Shown here one piece after another: positions 33,843 to 43,164 of a stretch of 64,000 nt of DNA. The position numbers and the translations under genes were made by a program. Positions within the stretch are counted from its first letter, which is position 1. Every line of letters starts with the position of its first letter. The notes under the pieces are model-generated. The model saw nothing but the letters and a program-made list of their open reading frames with translations, was not told the DNA's origin and ran no database searches. Source of the stretch: Viridibacillus arenosi (GTDB lineage: Bacteria; Bacillota; Bacilli; Bacillales_A; Planococcaceae); the NCBI RefSeq assembly GCF_001955655.1, contig NZ_MSPW01000004.1, positions 362,476-426,475 on the forward strand, written 5' to 3'.

Positions 33843-34306
33843 CTTGTTTTATATGTAAAAACCAATTATAATATAATATTTTTTAGTTTATCCGTCATTT
33901 TGACAAGATTAGCTAAAATTTTTGAACTCTTACAGAGGGAACGCTTTCATTATTGCTAGATATTTGTTATGGTTGAATTTGTGAGAGCATATTATTATTT
34001 TTCCATATAGAATAATAATTACCCAGGAAATATTTTGTGGAAATTTGTTTTATTTTAATAGTAATTGGGTATATAAAATGGGCGTCCAGTTTTCTAAAAT
34101 CAGACACCATTTGCGCAAACTTTGCGTAAAGTATAATGTCTATAGTTAATTGTTATCACTTAATTAAATAGTTTGTTGGATACTTGCCATTAGGCAAAAA
34201 AAAAGGTAACATGTTAAATGCTTTGTTTACTAATTATTGACATCATACAATAGAAATTTATCGACTGAAATATATAATAAATGGATACATGGGTTCGGAG
34301 GGACAA
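33843..34306. other. Non-coding AT-rich region before murAA
   Basis: No gene is supported. Contents: the inverted repeat ATTATTATT (33991-33999) / AATAATAAT (34011-34019), and side-by-side palindromes TTTGCGCAAA (34110-34119) and CTTTGCGTAAAG (34120-34131) abutting a TATAAT (34132-34137). This last group could be an operator at a promoter about 170 bases before murAA. Confidence 0.4.
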
Positions 34307-35608
34307 ATGGTGGAGAAAATCATTGTTAAAGGCGGTAATACCTTAACTGGTAACGTTAGAGTTGAAGGGGCAAAAAATGCCGTATTACCTATATTGGCGG
34401 CTACATTACTTGCGTCAAAAGGAAAAAATATTATTAAAAATGTGCCAAATTTGGCCGATGTGTATACAATTGATGAAGTATTAAAAAGTTTAAATGTGGA
34501 ATTATCATTTTCACCTGAAACAAATACAGTAGAAATTGATGCAACTAAACAATTATCATCTGAAGCACAATTTGAATATGTACGTAAAATGAGAGCTTCA
34601 ATATTAGTAATGGGACCATTATTAGCACGTAATGGTTTTGCACGCGTAGCTATGCCGGGTGGTTGTGCAATCGGATCACGTCCAATTGATCAACATCTAA
34701 AAGGCTTTGAACTAATGGGTGCGAAGATTTCAATGGGACACGGCTATGTCGAAGCAACAACTGAAGGACGCTTACACGGAGCTAAAATTTACTTAGACTT
34801 CCCAAGTGTAGGTGCAACTGAGAATATCTTAACTGCTGCAGCTTTAGCAGATGGTACTACATTTATCGAAAATGCTGCTAAAGAGCCAGAAATAGTAGAC
34901 TTAGCTAACTTTATTAATGAGATGGGTGGTAAAGTTGTTGGCGCTGGTACTGACACAATCCGTGTAGAGGGCGTTAAAGAACTATATGGTACAACTCATT
35001 ATATTATTCCTGATCGTATTGAAGCTGGTACATTTATGGTAGCAGCGGCGATTACAGGTGGAGATGTACTAATTGAAAATGCCATTGCTGAACATATGAC
35101 AGCACTTGTCGCGAAAATGCGTGAAATGGGTGTTGAAATTACAGAAGAAGGCGAAGGTTTACGTATTCGTTCAAACGGATCTTTAAAAGCTGTAGATATT
35201 AAAACAATGCCACATCCAGGGTTCCCAACAGATATGCAATCTCAATTGATGGCTTTAATGTTGAAAACAACTGGTACTGGTGTTATTACTGAAACAGTAT
35301 TTGAAAATCGCTTTATGCACGTTGAAGAGTTCAGACGTATGAATGCTTCTGCGAAAATTGATGGTCGTTCTGTTATTATTGATGGCCCATGTGATTTACA
35401 AGGTGCTGAAGTTGCAGCGACAGATTTGCGAGCAGCAGCAGCACTAATTCTTGCAGGATTAGTAGCTGAAGGAATTACGCGTGTTTCTGAATTGCATCAC
35501 TTAGATCGTGGATATGTTAACTTCCATAAAAAACTAGCTGCTTTAGGCGCTGATATTGAAAGAGTATCGACGATTGAAAAAGCATCTGTAGAATTTCAAA
35601 CAAATTAA
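34307..35608 (+). CDS. murAA: UDP-GlcNAc 1-carboxyvinyltransferase, paralogue 1 (MurAA)
   Basis: Main MurA, the first committed enzyme of peptidoglycan synthesis. 433 aa. [12 protein letters not shown], catalytic Cys120 in [27 protein letters not shown]. The position after atpC-ywzB and before spoIID matches murAA. ATG 34307 follows GGAGGG at a short 4 bases; GTG 34310 (MEKIIVKGG) is an equally good start; the open frame begins at ATG 34289. Confidence 0.95.
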   Translation: MVEKIIVKGGNTLTGNVRVEGAKNAVLPILAATLLASKGKNIIKNVPNLADVYTIDEVLKSLNVELSFSPETNTVEIDATKQLSSEAQFEYVRKMRASILVMGPLLARNGFARVAMPGGCAIGSRPIDQHLKGFELMGAKISMGHGYVEATTEGRLHGAKIYLDFPSVGATENILTAAALADGTTFIENAAKEPEIVDLANFINEMGGKVVGAGTDTIRVEGVKELYGTTHYIIPDRIEAGTFMVAAAITGGDVLIENAIAEHMTALVAKMREMGVEITEEGEGLRIRSNGSLKAVDIKTMPHPGFPTDMQSQLMALMLKTTGTGVITETVFENRFMHVEEFRRMNASAKIDGRSVIIDGPCDLQGAEVAATDLRAAAALILAGLVAEGITRVSELHHLDRGYVNFHKKLAALGADIERVSTIEKASVEFQTN

Positions 35609-35622
35609 TCTAGCATAATACT

Positions 35623-35662
35623 AAAACGTTTAAGAGCTTAGTTGCTCTTGAACGTTTTTTTC
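35623..35662 (+). terminator. Terminator after murAA
   Basis: AAAACGTTTAAGAGC ... GCTCTTGAACGTTTTTTT, about 14 bp with a minor mismatch, then T. Confidence 0.8.
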
Positions 35663-35696
35663 GTATAACGACGAATGCTCCAGCATAGTATGGCAT

Positions 35697-36680
35697 ATGA
35701 AAAAAATTCTACTAATACCTATCAGCCTTTTTATCGTCATCCTTTTGTTTGTGCTACCAATTGTTAGTATGCATTTTTATCCTAAAAATTTCACAAACGT
35801 ATCTACTACGCAACAGACTCAGAAGAAACAACAAGAAACTGAGCCACCTTGTGAAGTTTACATTACTGTGGAAGGAATTAAAGACCCCCTACCTCTAGAA
35901 CAATATATCGCTGGAGTAATTGCAGCTGAAATGCCCTCTAGCTTTCATGTAGAGGCGCTTAAAGCACAAGCTGTAGCTTCACGCACATTTGCCCTTAAAG
36001 TCACGGAGAATGGCCAGAAAGCGATAAAACCGAGTGTCCTCCATCAAGTCTTTGAGTCAAAACAACAAAGAAAGAAAAAATGGGGAGCGAATTTCAATAA
36101 GAACGAGAAAAAATTACAAAAAGCTGTAGCTACTACAGCAGGTGAAATTCTCACTTATAACGGTGAATTAATCACGGCTATGTTCTTTTCTACAAGCAAT
36201 GGAAAAACAGAAAGCGCAGAAGAATACAGTGGACAAGATATTCCGTATTTACAAACAGTTACTGTAGAAGGCGAAAAGGAATTGTCTCCAAATTACATTC
36301 AAAACACAGATTTCGCATTAACACAGTGGAATACCATCTTCAATTTCCAATGGTCAGCTGAACAACTAAACGCTATTAACCTAACTAGAAACAGCTCTAA
36401 TCGTGTTCAAACGATGCAAGTGGGGAGTTATAGTTGGACAGGCAGGGAAATCCGAGAAAAGCTTAATATCCCTTCTACGGACTTCACAATCAATTGGAAA
36501 CCAGCTCAAAATAAAGTCACTGTCACAACAGTAGGGTACGGCCACGGAGTAGGCATGAGCCAATACGGTGCGGAGGCTTTAGCGAGGGAGGGGGTCCATG
36601 CAAAGGACATCTTAAAGCACTTTTATAAGAAAGCTTCTATTACCTCCATAAAAAATAATAAAAACATATGTTTAAACTGA
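35697..36680 (+). CDS. spoIID: Stage II sporulation protein D (engulfment transglycosylase)
   Basis: Membrane-anchored lytic transglycosylase that works with SpoIIM and SpoIIP during engulfment. 327 aa: N-terminal membrane segment (about 4-26), a linker, then the SpoIID domain with LEQYIAGVIAAEMPSSFHVE (catalytic Glu in AAEMP), ALKAQAVASRTFAL, and GYGHGVGMSQYGA. Notably, no Shine-Dalgarno precedes ATG 35697. A CATAGTAT resembling a sigma-E -10 lies only six bases before it, so the transcript could be almost leaderless. An alternative start is not evident. Confidence 0.93.
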   Translation: MKKILLIPISLFIVILLFVLPIVSMHFYPKNFTNVSTTQQTQKKQQETEPPCEVYITVEGIKDPLPLEQYIAGVIAAEMPSSFHVEALKAQAVASRTFALKVTENGQKAIKPSVLHQVFESKQQRKKKWGANFNKNEKKLQKAVATTAGEILTYNGELITAMFFSTSNGKTESAEEYSGQDIPYLQTVTVEGEKELSPNYIQNTDFALTQWNTIFNFQWSAEQLNAINLTRNSSNRVQTMQVGSYSWTGREIREKLNIPSTDFTINWKPAQNKVTVTTVGYGHGVGMSQYGAEALAREGVHAKDILKHFYKKASITSIKNNKNICLN

Positions 36681-36716
36681 AGCGTTATTGTCTAGAATGA
36701 CGTTGAGGTGATGACA

Positions 36717-37373
36717 ATGAGGGAAGAAAACAGACCAAACCCTTCTCCGAAAAAAGGTAGTGTCACAACAAAGCGTTGGTTTTGGCCTACTATTTATGCA
36801 AGCTTTTCAATTCTGTTAGTAGGACTTGTTTGGGGATATAGTGCTTATACAAACTCAGACAATAACAACGCTACGAATTTAGCAAGTAAAGGCGAGACAG
36901 GCGCATCAGTTGAAACAAATGCTAAGGCAGAGTCTATGAAATACCCATTCCAACAGGATCTTTTAGATGAAGTAGCAATCGTACAAGACTTTTACGATGT
37001 CGAAGCAGATGAAAAAACGAGAGAAGGCGCATTGCTTGTGTTCAATCAAACTTTCACAACGAGCAACGGTATTTCACTTTCAGTTGATGGGAAACCATTT
37101 GAAGTATTGTCAGTGATGAGCGGTAATGTTGAGGAAGTGAAGATGGATCCATTCATCGGTAACGAAATCGTTATTGCACATCCAAACGGTACAACGACGA
37201 AATATAGCTCAGTAGGCGATATCAAAGTTAAAAAAGGTGACAAAGTTTCACAAGGACAAGTACTTGGTAAAACAATCGAAAACGAGTGGAATCCAACAGC
37301 GGGTAACCACTTATACTTCGAAGTTATGGAAGAAGGGGTTAATGTTAACCCTAAAAAACTCTTAGCTTTTTAA
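36717..37373 (+). CDS. spoIIQ: Stage II sporulation protein Q (degenerate M23 protein)
   Basis: Forespore membrane protein that pairs with SpoIIIAH across the septum for engulfment and the feeding-tube channel. 218 aa: MREENRPNPSPKKG, a membrane segment (about 22-42), a linker, then an M23/LytM fold (about 100-215). The first zinc His is replaced (TSNGISLSVDGK) and the usual HVHFE is HLYFE, so metal binding and catalysis are unlikely. It lacks the long charged C-terminal tail of the 283-aa B. subtilis protein. ATG 36717 follows GAGGTGA; an upstream GTG at 36708 overlaps that RBS. Confidence 0.9.
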   Translation: MREENRPNPSPKKGSVTTKRWFWPTIYASFSILLVGLVWGYSAYTNSDNNNATNLASKGETGASVETNAKAESMKYPFQQDLLDEVAIVQDFYDVEADEKTREGALLVFNQTFTTSNGISLSVDGKPFEVLSVMSGNVEEVKMDPFIGNEIVIAHPNGTTTKYSSVGDIKVKKGDKVSQGQVLGKTIENEWNPTAGNHLYFEVMEEGVNVNPKKLLAF

Positions 37374-37484
37374 ATTTAGCTGAATAATGTCATTTATCAA
37401 CGAAATAAGGAATGCTTAGTTCTTAAAAGCTCCAAGCAAACATAAGTTGAAGAAACGTTCGTACATTGTGGAAAGGAAGAGAAT

Positions 37485-37760
37485 GTGCACGAACATATTC
37501 GCAACCGCTGTTTGAAACTTGGGTTTATGTTGAAAGAAACGAGGCAAACCGTAAGAGCGATGGCACAAATTACAGGCTATTCAAAAAGCACTATTCATAA
37601 AGACTTAACAGAACGTCTCAATGAAGTAAATGAAGAGTTGGCCAAGGAAGTTAGTGAAATTCTTGCGTACCATAAATCGGTACGTCACATACGAGGTGGA
37701 GAGGCTACAAGGAAAAAATGGTTAGCCCGACAATCGACTATGGAGAAGGCATCGAAGTAG
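37485..37760 (+). CDS. spoIIID: Mother-cell transcription factor SpoIIID
   Basis: DNA-binding regulator that switches genes in the mother cell between the sigma-E and sigma-K stages. 91 aa with the helix-turn-helix around MAQITGYSKSTIHKDLTERL and a basic C-terminal segment (HKSVRHIRGGEATRKKW) that also contacts DNA. GTG 37485 follows GGAAAGGAAG. Same order spoIIQ-spoIIID-mbl as related Bacillales. The terminator stem overlaps its last codons. Confidence 0.96.
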   Translation: MHEHIRNRCLKLGFMLKETRQTVRAMAQITGYSKSTIHKDLTERLNEVNEELAKEVSEILAYHKSVRHIRGGEATRKKWLARQSTMEKASK

Positions 37761-37783
37761 GCAATCTGCTTCGATGTCTTTTT
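37750..37783 (+). terminator. Terminator overlapping the 3' end of spoIIID
   Basis: CATCGAAG (37750-37757) / CTTCGATG (37769-37776), followed by TCTTTTT; the 5' arm is coding. Confidence 0.75.
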
Positions 37784-37967
37784 ACGTTATTAGGAAAATG
37801 AAAACGCGGATTTAGATTGAAAGAAAACCTTTAACAAGCCGTTCATATAAGCTATCTCCATAAAATATGTAGATGTAATTTCCACCTTGATATGATAAAA
37901 TATTCTAGATAATTACATATATAAAACGTACGATAAATGCTGTTATGTGAAGGAAGGGGAAAGTTCC

Positions 37968-38963
37968 ATGTTTTCTAAGGATATTGGGATTGATTTAGGA
38001 ACTGCTAATGTATTAATCCATGTTAAAGGTAAAGGAATCGTTTTAAATGAACCATCCGTTGTTGCGATAGATAAAAATACAAATAGAGTGCTTGCTGTTG
38101 GAGAAGAAGCACGTAAGATGGTAGGAAGAACACCAGGCAATATTATTGCGATTCGACCATTAAAAGACGGTGTAATTGCTGATTTTGATATAACAGAAGC
38201 GATGTTAAGACACTTTATAAGTAAATTAGACGTTAAAGGGTTTCTCTCAAAGCCTCGTATTTTAGTTTGTTGTCCAACAAATATTACAAGTGTAGAACAA
38301 AAGGCTATTCGTGAAGCAGCAGAGAAATCTGGTGGTCGTAATGTCTACTTAGAAGAAGAACCCAAAGTAGCTGCTATTGGAGCAGGAATGGATATTTTCC
38401 AACCAAGTGGGAATATGGTTGTTGATATTGGTGGAGGCACTACAGATGTTGCCGTACTATCAATGGGAGATATCGTTACTTCTGAATCCATTAAGGTTGC
38501 AGGAGATGTATTCGATAATGATATCTTACAATATATTAAAAAAGAATATAAATTACTAATTGGGGAACGTACAGCCGAATCAATCAAAATGACAATCGGT
38601 ACTGTGTATGCTGGTAGCCGAGAAGATGAGATGGACATTCGAGGACGAGACATGGTGACAGGCTTACCAAGAACAATTACAATTGGTTCTGCTGAAATTG
38701 AAAAGTCTTTACGAGAATCCATTTCAATGATTGTACAAGCAGCTAAAAATGTATTAGAAAAAACACCTCCTGAACTATCAGCAGATATTATTGACCGCGG
38801 TATTATAATTACTGGTGGTGGGGCATTATTGCATGGACTTGACCAATTATTAACGGACGAGTTAAAAGTACCAGTAATCTCTGCAGAGAATCCGATGAAC
38901 TGCGTTGCTGAAGGAACAGGCATTATGCTCAACAATATGGACAAAGTATCAAAACATATTTGA
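37968..38963 (+). CDS. mbl: MreB-like cell-shape protein Mbl
   Basis: Bacterial actin that moves with the elongation peptidoglycan machinery. 331 aa. Actin-fold motifs: phosphate 1 IGIDLGTANVLIHVKG, phosphate 2 MVVDIGGGTTDVAVLS, and adenosine motif ITGGGALL. The start MFSKDIGIDLGTAN follows AAGGAAGGGG; the frame continues upstream to 37947 without an RBS. The context spoIIID-mbl-flhO identifies Mbl rather than MreB or MreBH. Confidence 0.95.
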   Translation: MFSKDIGIDLGTANVLIHVKGKGIVLNEPSVVAIDKNTNRVLAVGEEARKMVGRTPGNIIAIRPLKDGVIADFDITEAMLRHFISKLDVKGFLSKPRILVCCPTNITSVEQKAIREAAEKSGGRNVYLEEEPKVAAIGAGMDIFQPSGNMVVDIGGGTTDVAVLSMGDIVTSESIKVAGDVFDNDILQYIKKEYKLLIGERTAESIKMTIGTVYAGSREDEMDIRGRDMVTGLPRTITIGSAEIEKSLRESISMIVQAAKNVLEKTPPELSADIIDRGIIITGGGALLHGLDQLLTDELKVPVISAENPMNCVAEGTGIMLNNMDKVSKHI

Positions 38964-39032
38964 TTTGTAGCCGAAATAAGGAAAGTATAGAAATCGCATA
39001 TACTTTAATTTATTGATGAAAGGGTGATTGCA

Positions 39033-39872
39033 ATGTTTCGTGGGTTTTATACAGTAGCTACAGGTATGATTGCACAACAGCGACGTACTGAATTACTGTC
39101 AAATAATATTACCAATGCCAACACACCAGGTTATAAAGCAGACCAATCTACAATTCGTTCATTCCCAGATATGCTTATGTCGCGTATGACGAAGTCAGGT
39201 ACGAATTTAGAGAGTGGATTAAACACAACAGCCAACAATCAGATTGGTGCATTAAATGCAGGTGTATACATGCAAGAAACATTACCAGACTACTCACAAG
39301 GTCAAATTACAGCTACTGATTTAACAACTGATGTTGCTTTAGTTGATAACCAATTACCGACGGATGCAGAAACTGGCGCTAAAGGTGCAATATTCTTCCG
39401 TTTAGAACATCCTACAGAAGGCGAAACGTATACACGTAACGGTAATTTCACTTTAGATCCACAAGGTTACTTAACAAACGCACAAGGTCTTTATGTGTTA
39501 TCAGATAGTGGTCGACGTATACAGTTACAAAATGATGATTATCAAATTATGGATGATGGTCGTATTATCGGCGCTGGAGAGCAAGAAGTAGCACGTATCG
39601 GCGTATCATACGCAGCACAGCCAGATACACTTCAAAAGCAAGATAACGGACTATATCGTACATACAACGGTGAAGATTTACCATCTGCATACACTGTAAA
39701 TGGTGTCAGCTTTAATTTAAAACAAGGTTATATTGAACGCTCAAATGTTGATGCTAGTAAAACGATGACAGAAATGCTGACAGCTTACCGTGCATTCGAA
39801 GCAAATCAAAAGGTATTACAAGCCTATGACCGTAGTATGGATAAAGCCGTTAACGAAATTGGAAAAGTGTAA
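39033..39872 (+). CDS. flhO: Flagellar hook-basal body protein FlhO
   Basis: Distal-rod type protein of the FlgF/FlgG family. 279 aa. N-terminal rod motif GMIAQQRRTELLSNNITNANTPGYKA, central hypervariable domain, C-terminal SNVDASKTMTEMLTAYRAFEANQKV. ATG 39033 follows AAAGGGTGA; a GTG at 39024 overlaps that RBS. It pairs with flhP downstream (39-base gap). Confidence 0.92.
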   Translation: MFRGFYTVATGMIAQQRRTELLSNNITNANTPGYKADQSTIRSFPDMLMSRMTKSGTNLESGLNTTANNQIGALNAGVYMQETLPDYSQGQITATDLTTDVALVDNQLPTDAETGAKGAIFFRLEHPTEGETYTRNGNFTLDPQGYLTNAQGLYVLSDSGRRIQLQNDDYQIMDDGRIIGAGEQEVARIGVSYAAQPDTLQKQDNGLYRTYNGEDLPSAYTVNGVSFNLKQGYIERSNVDASKTMTEMLTAYRAFEANQKVLQAYDRSMDKAVNEIGKV

Positions 39873-39911
39873 CAGAAACAGTATTTTTGAAATACATAGG
39901 AGGGCTATGAT

Positions 39912-40751
39912 ATGCTACGTACAATGATTTCCGCTTCCAACACGATGACTCAATTGCAACAACAGCTTGATACGATTGGAAATAACTTAGCGAATAGTAA
40001 TACGCATGGTTTCAAAGCTAAGGAAGCAAAGTTTGGCGAATTATTATATCAACAATTTAACAATGACAAGTCTGATAAGACAGAGCGCCAATCTCCAATA
40101 GGAATTCGTATTGGTGTTGGGGCACAACTGGCCCAAGCACAAACGGTTTGGAAGCAGGGGAATATTCAAACGACAGAACGTTCTCTCGACTTTTCATTCA
40201 CAAAGCCGAAGCAATACTTGAATATCATCATGCCAGATGGTGAAAATGGCGACCGTACAGTCTATACACGCCAAGGGGATTTATATATATCAACCGATGA
40301 TTATAACAATGCCATGCTCGTAAATGCAGATGGTTATCCAGTTGCTGGAGCTGATGGAAATCCAATTATTTTCCCTGAAAACGTAAAGGAATTTGGTATG
40401 AAAGACAATGGTGAGCTGAATATTACTTTTGATGACGGTTCACAACGTACAGTAGAACTTGCTGTTACGGAGCTTCAACGTCCCCAACTAATGGAACATA
40501 TTTCGGGTACATACATCGGTCTTCCTACAAACTTAAATGAATTAGGTGTGACAGAAGCTGATGTCCTTCGTAATTTACAAGGTGCAGACCGAGCTGAGAT
40601 AGGTTTGCAAAACGGTTCTTTAGAAATGTCGAACGTAGATACGTCTAAAGAGATGACTGAGCTTATTAATACGCAAAGATCTTATCAATTTAATGCTAGA
40701 ACGATTACTTTATCAGATCAAATGTTAGGTCTTGTTAACGGCATTCGATAA
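39912..40751 (+). CDS. flhP: Flagellar hook-basal body protein FlhP
   Basis: 279-aa rod protein of the same family as FlhO: N-terminal TMTQLQQQLDTIGNNLANSN, C-terminal SNVDTSKEMTELINTQRSYQ. Together with FlhO it builds the distal rod on which the hook assembles; both are located away from the main fla/che operon, as in B. subtilis. AGGAGGG precedes ATG 39912. Confidence 0.92.
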   Translation: MLRTMISASNTMTQLQQQLDTIGNNLANSNTHGFKAKEAKFGELLYQQFNNDKSDKTERQSPIGIRIGVGAQLAQAQTVWKQGNIQTTERSLDFSFTKPKQYLNIIMPDGENGDRTVYTRQGDLYISTDDYNNAMLVNADGYPVAGADGNPIIFPENVKEFGMKDNGELNITFDDGSQRTVELAVTELQRPQLMEHISGTYIGLPTNLNELGVTEADVLRNLQGADRAEIGLQNGSLEMSNVDTSKEMTELINTQRSYQFNARTITLSDQMLGLVNGIR

Positions 40752-40781
40752 AGCAATCTGAACAGAGGAGAAAAACAAGTT

Positions 40782-41081
40782 ATGACAAACAATTTGAAAA
40801 AAAACGTGACTGTGCCTAATACTTCAAAGCCAATGACTCGTAAAGAAGCAAAAATCGAGAGAGAGGTTAAAGAAGAAGTTAATATGAAATGGTGGTCAAA
40901 TTTACGACTCCTCCCAATCGGGATGCGAATCCTTGTCGTACTCATTTTGCTTGTCATAGCGGCTGTGTCAGGTGCAATGATTGGTTATAGTGTTATTGGT
41001 GAAGGCGATGCATTAGATACACTGAAAGTCTCTACATGGCGCCATATATTTGATATTATGAACGGCGTAGTGGACAAATAA
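40782..41081 (+). CDS. EpuA-family small membrane protein
   Basis: 99 aa: a charged N-terminal half ([17 protein letters not shown]), one membrane helix (about residues 48-70, [20 protein letters not shown]) and a short extracytoplasmic end containing [14 protein letters not shown] and [11 protein letters not shown]. This matches the small family often annotated, without strong basis, as RNA polymerase beta subunit, and found between flhP and fabZ. Function unknown. GAGGAG precedes ATG 40782. Confidence 0.8.
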   Translation: MTNNLKKNVTVPNTSKPMTRKEAKIEREVKEEVNMKWWSNLRLLPIGMRILVVLILLVIAAVSGAMIGYSVIGEGDALDTLKVSTWRHIFDIMNGVVDK

Positions 41082-41121
41082 TCATTATTTCTACAGAACC
41101 TTTCATATTAGGAGGACTAAA

Positions 41122-41559
41122 ATGTTAACTGCAGATCAAATTCAAGCGATTTTACCTCATCGTTATCCATTTTTACTTGTAGACCGTATTCTTGAACTTG
41201 AAGAAGGAAAAAGAGCGGTAGGTTTAAAAAACGTTTCAATTAATGAACAATTTTTCAATGGGCATTTCCCAGGATATCCTGTGATGCCAGGTGTTTTAAT
41301 TATTGAAGCACTTGCACAAGTTGGTGGAGTAGCACTATTGAAATCTGAAGAGTTTAAAGGAAGATTAGCTTTCTTAACAGGAATTGATAATGCGCGTTTC
41401 AAACGTCAAGTAATTCCTGGCGATCAACTTCGTCTAGAAGTAGAGTTTACTAAATTACGTGGTGTAATGGGTAAGGGACATGCCAAAGCAACAGTTGATG
41501 GTGAGCTAGTTTGCGAAGCAGACATTTTATTTGCAATTGGACCAGTACAAAATGCATAA
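41122..41559 (+). CDS. fabZ: 3-hydroxyacyl-[ACP] dehydratase FabZ
   Basis: Dehydrates beta-hydroxyacyl-ACP in fatty acid elongation. 145 aa hot-dog fold. [11 protein letters not shown], the catalytic His48 in [13 protein letters not shown] and Glu62 in IIEALAQ. AGGAGG precedes ATG 41122. Located after flhP as in B. subtilis (ywpB). Confidence 0.96.
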   Translation: MLTADQIQAILPHRYPFLLVDRILELEEGKRAVGLKNVSINEQFFNGHFPGYPVMPGVLIIEALAQVGGVALLKSEEFKGRLAFLTGIDNARFKRQVIPGDQLRLEVEFTKLRGVMGKGHAKATVDGELVCEADILFAIGPVQNA

Positions 41560-41669
41560 ATAAAACAAAGAGTTTTTAAGGATAGTTTCCTTCTTTCGGG
41601 GCAAGATATGTTATATCGCACGGATAGTGTGTGATGGATATGACATTGCAGAAAGGAGGGAACTTTTTT

Positions 41670-41978
41670 ATGTGGATTAAACCTGCCGCAGTACTTATGC
41701 TAGGATCACTTCTACTCGTAGGCTGTAATAATGATAAAGCAAACGAGCCAGCAAAAGATGAAACACCGATGGAACGTGTTGAGGATGATGTGCGTGAAGG
41801 GGTGGATGATATGACACCAGACGTGCATGATGAAAAGGTGGATCAAACAGTACCTGGTGACAATGAAGTCATAGATGAAAACACAACAACAGAGAAGGAA
41901 ATCATAGACGAAAACACAACAACGAATGATGATGTCGTCGAGGATAACCTTAATAAAGATAATAAAGACAATAAATAA
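41670..41978 (+). CDS. Small acidic lipoprotein, unknown function
   Basis: 102 aa with a lipoprotein signal peptide: WIKPAAVLMLGSLLLVGC, lipobox LVGC with the lipidated Cys. The mature part is very acidic and low-complexity (MERVEDDVREGVDDM) with a duplicated IDENTTT near the C-terminus. AAAGGAGGG (41652-41660) precedes ATG 41670; the frame continues to 41631 ahead of the RBS. I recognise no domain. It is probably anchored on the outer face of the membrane. Confidence 0.75.
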   Translation: MWIKPAAVLMLGSLLLVGCNNDKANEPAKDETPMERVEDDVREGVDDMTPDVHDEKVDQTVPGDNEVIDENTTTEKEIIDENTTTNDDVVEDNLNKDNKDNK

Positions 41979-41991
41979 AAATGATTATCAA

Positions 41992-42025
41992 AAAACTCGG
42001 CATAAGATTAATATGCCGAGTTTTT
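41992..42025. terminator. Bidirectional terminator between the lipoprotein gene and ywpF
   Basis: AAAACTCGGCATA (41992-42004) / TATGCCGAGTTTT (42012-42024), perfect 13 bp with A and T flanks; it serves the two convergent genes. Confidence 0.88.
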
Positions 42026-42033
42026 ATCGTTTA

Positions 42034-42456
42034 CTAAGGACTTAATCGAGGTCTATTTTTCATATCTGTTTTAAATTGAGTTAAAAGATCTTCACCTTCA
42101 AGACCTTCTTCAATTAACTTAGACAGTAATTGCTCTGCATATTGCCGACGTATCGTTTTAAGTGTTCCCTTCAGCAATACGGAAACTTGATTGTCTATTT
42201 CCTTCACAGCATTTACTACAACCCTAAAGGCTGCTGGTTCATTGTCTGGATAAGAAATAACTGCTCGCACTTCTAAAATTTCGTCGGTTCCTAAATAAGG
42301 TTCAAATACAGTTTTATATTGGTGATCCATATACATTTCCAAAACCCATGATTTATGGCTATTCTCTTGATTGATAATGATGCCATCTATTAAAGGGTAA
42401 GATTTTAACTGATTATCCTGTAACAATTCCAAAGAGAGCATTTTAAACGTTTTCAC
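42034..42456 (-). CDS. ywpF: YwpF-like protein
   Basis: 140 aa on the minus strand between fabZ and ssbB, as ywpF is in B. subtilis. The product MKTFKMLSLELLQD, YPLIDGIIINQENSHKSWVLE and FRVVVNAVKEIDNQVSVLLKG matches the layout of that family as I recall it. No domain of known function, no signal peptide. GTG 42456 is chosen: AAAGGATGG lies just upstream on the minus strand; the frame continues to 42543 but crosses that site. Confidence 0.75.
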   Translation of the reverse strand: MKTFKMLSLELLQDNQLKSYPLIDGIIINQENSHKSWVLEMYMDHQYKTVFEPYLGTDEILEVRAVISYPDNEPAAFRVVVNAVKEIDNQVSVLLKGTLKTIRRQYAEQLLSKLIEEGLEGEDLLTQFKTDMKNRPRLSP

Positions 42457-42606
42457 TAAAACCAACCACCATCCTTTATGTAATGTATTATGTCCATTAT
42501 AACATATTCCTAAATGTTCCAAATTTAACATTTGGACAGTCAATCTAAAAAAGAAAACCTATATAAGACAACAGTTTACAGGAAAGAACTTAAATTGACA
42601 CGTTAA

Positions 42607-42685
42607 AAAAGCTAATTATACATATCAGAAATAGACCAAAATCTATTTTTAAGACTTTGCACAAATATTCTTTCCCGAATATGAT
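42607..42685 (+). promoter_or_regulatory. ComK-type promoter of ssbB
   Basis: Two AT-boxes, AAAA-N5-TTAT (42607-42619) and AAAA-N5-TTTT (42638-42650), are separated by exactly 18 bases, one of the spacings known for ComK sites. Seven bases further on come TTGCAC (42657-42662), 17 bases and TATGAT (42680-42685). ComK controls ssbB in B. subtilis. A second possible promoter (TTGACA 42595-42600, TATACA 42617-42622) overlaps the first box. Confidence 0.6.
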
Positions 42686-42717
42686 GGACTTACATTCAAG
42701 CAAAAGGAGGTGATACA

Positions 42718-43164
42718 TTGAATCAAGTTTCTTTAGTAGGAAGGATTACAAAGGATCCTGAACTACGAAAGTTACAAGAAGGGAGGGTTCAAACTAACTT
42801 TATACTAGCTGTAAATCGAAACTATAAAAATCAAAACGGAGAAATAGAAGCTGATTTCGTCTTCTGTACAGCATGGGGAAGGCTGGCTGATAATGTTGTG
42901 AAGTATTGTGGCAAAGGATCACTAATAGGGGTTAGTGGCCGCTTACAATCACGCTCTTATCAAAAGGAGGATGGCAAACGAATCTATATAACGGAAGTCA
43001 TTGGAGAGGACGTCCGTTTTCTCGTTTTGAAAGACAGGGAAGGTATACATGAAAAAGTCGCTACAGATGCAAGACTAACGAAACAACAAGCATCTGTAGC
43101 AGCAGAATTCACAAAAGAATTCCATCTGCCAAATACTGAAAAAGAAAAATTACCGATTGTTTAA
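42718..43164 (+). CDS. ssbB: Single-stranded DNA-binding protein SsbB
   Basis: OB-fold protein protecting ssDNA, especially during transformation. 148 aa. MNQVSLVGRITKDPELR, NFILAVNRNYKNQNGE, and ADFVFCTAWGRLADNV are the core motifs. It lacks the acidic DDDIPF-type tip of housekeeping SSB, ending EKEKLPIV, which fits SsbB. TTG start follows AAAGGAGGTGA. Upstream ComK-like boxes suggest competence control. Confidence 0.88.
   Translation: MNQVSLVGRITKDPELRKLQEGRVQTNFILAVNRNYKNQNGEIEADFVFCTAWGRLADNVVKYCGKGSLIGVSGRLQSRSYQKEDGKRIYITEVIGEDVRFLVLKDREGIHEKVATDARLTKQQASVAAEFTKEFHLPNTEKEKLPIV

Noticed and set aside
33930..33960. cre-like site (AACGCTTTCA) before murAA
   Set aside because: Only one half matches the CcpA consensus.
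37046..37243. Minus-strand frame within spoIIQ
   Set aside because: Antisense shadow of a well-supported gene; the same applies to other frames opposite atpA, mbl, glyA and tagF.
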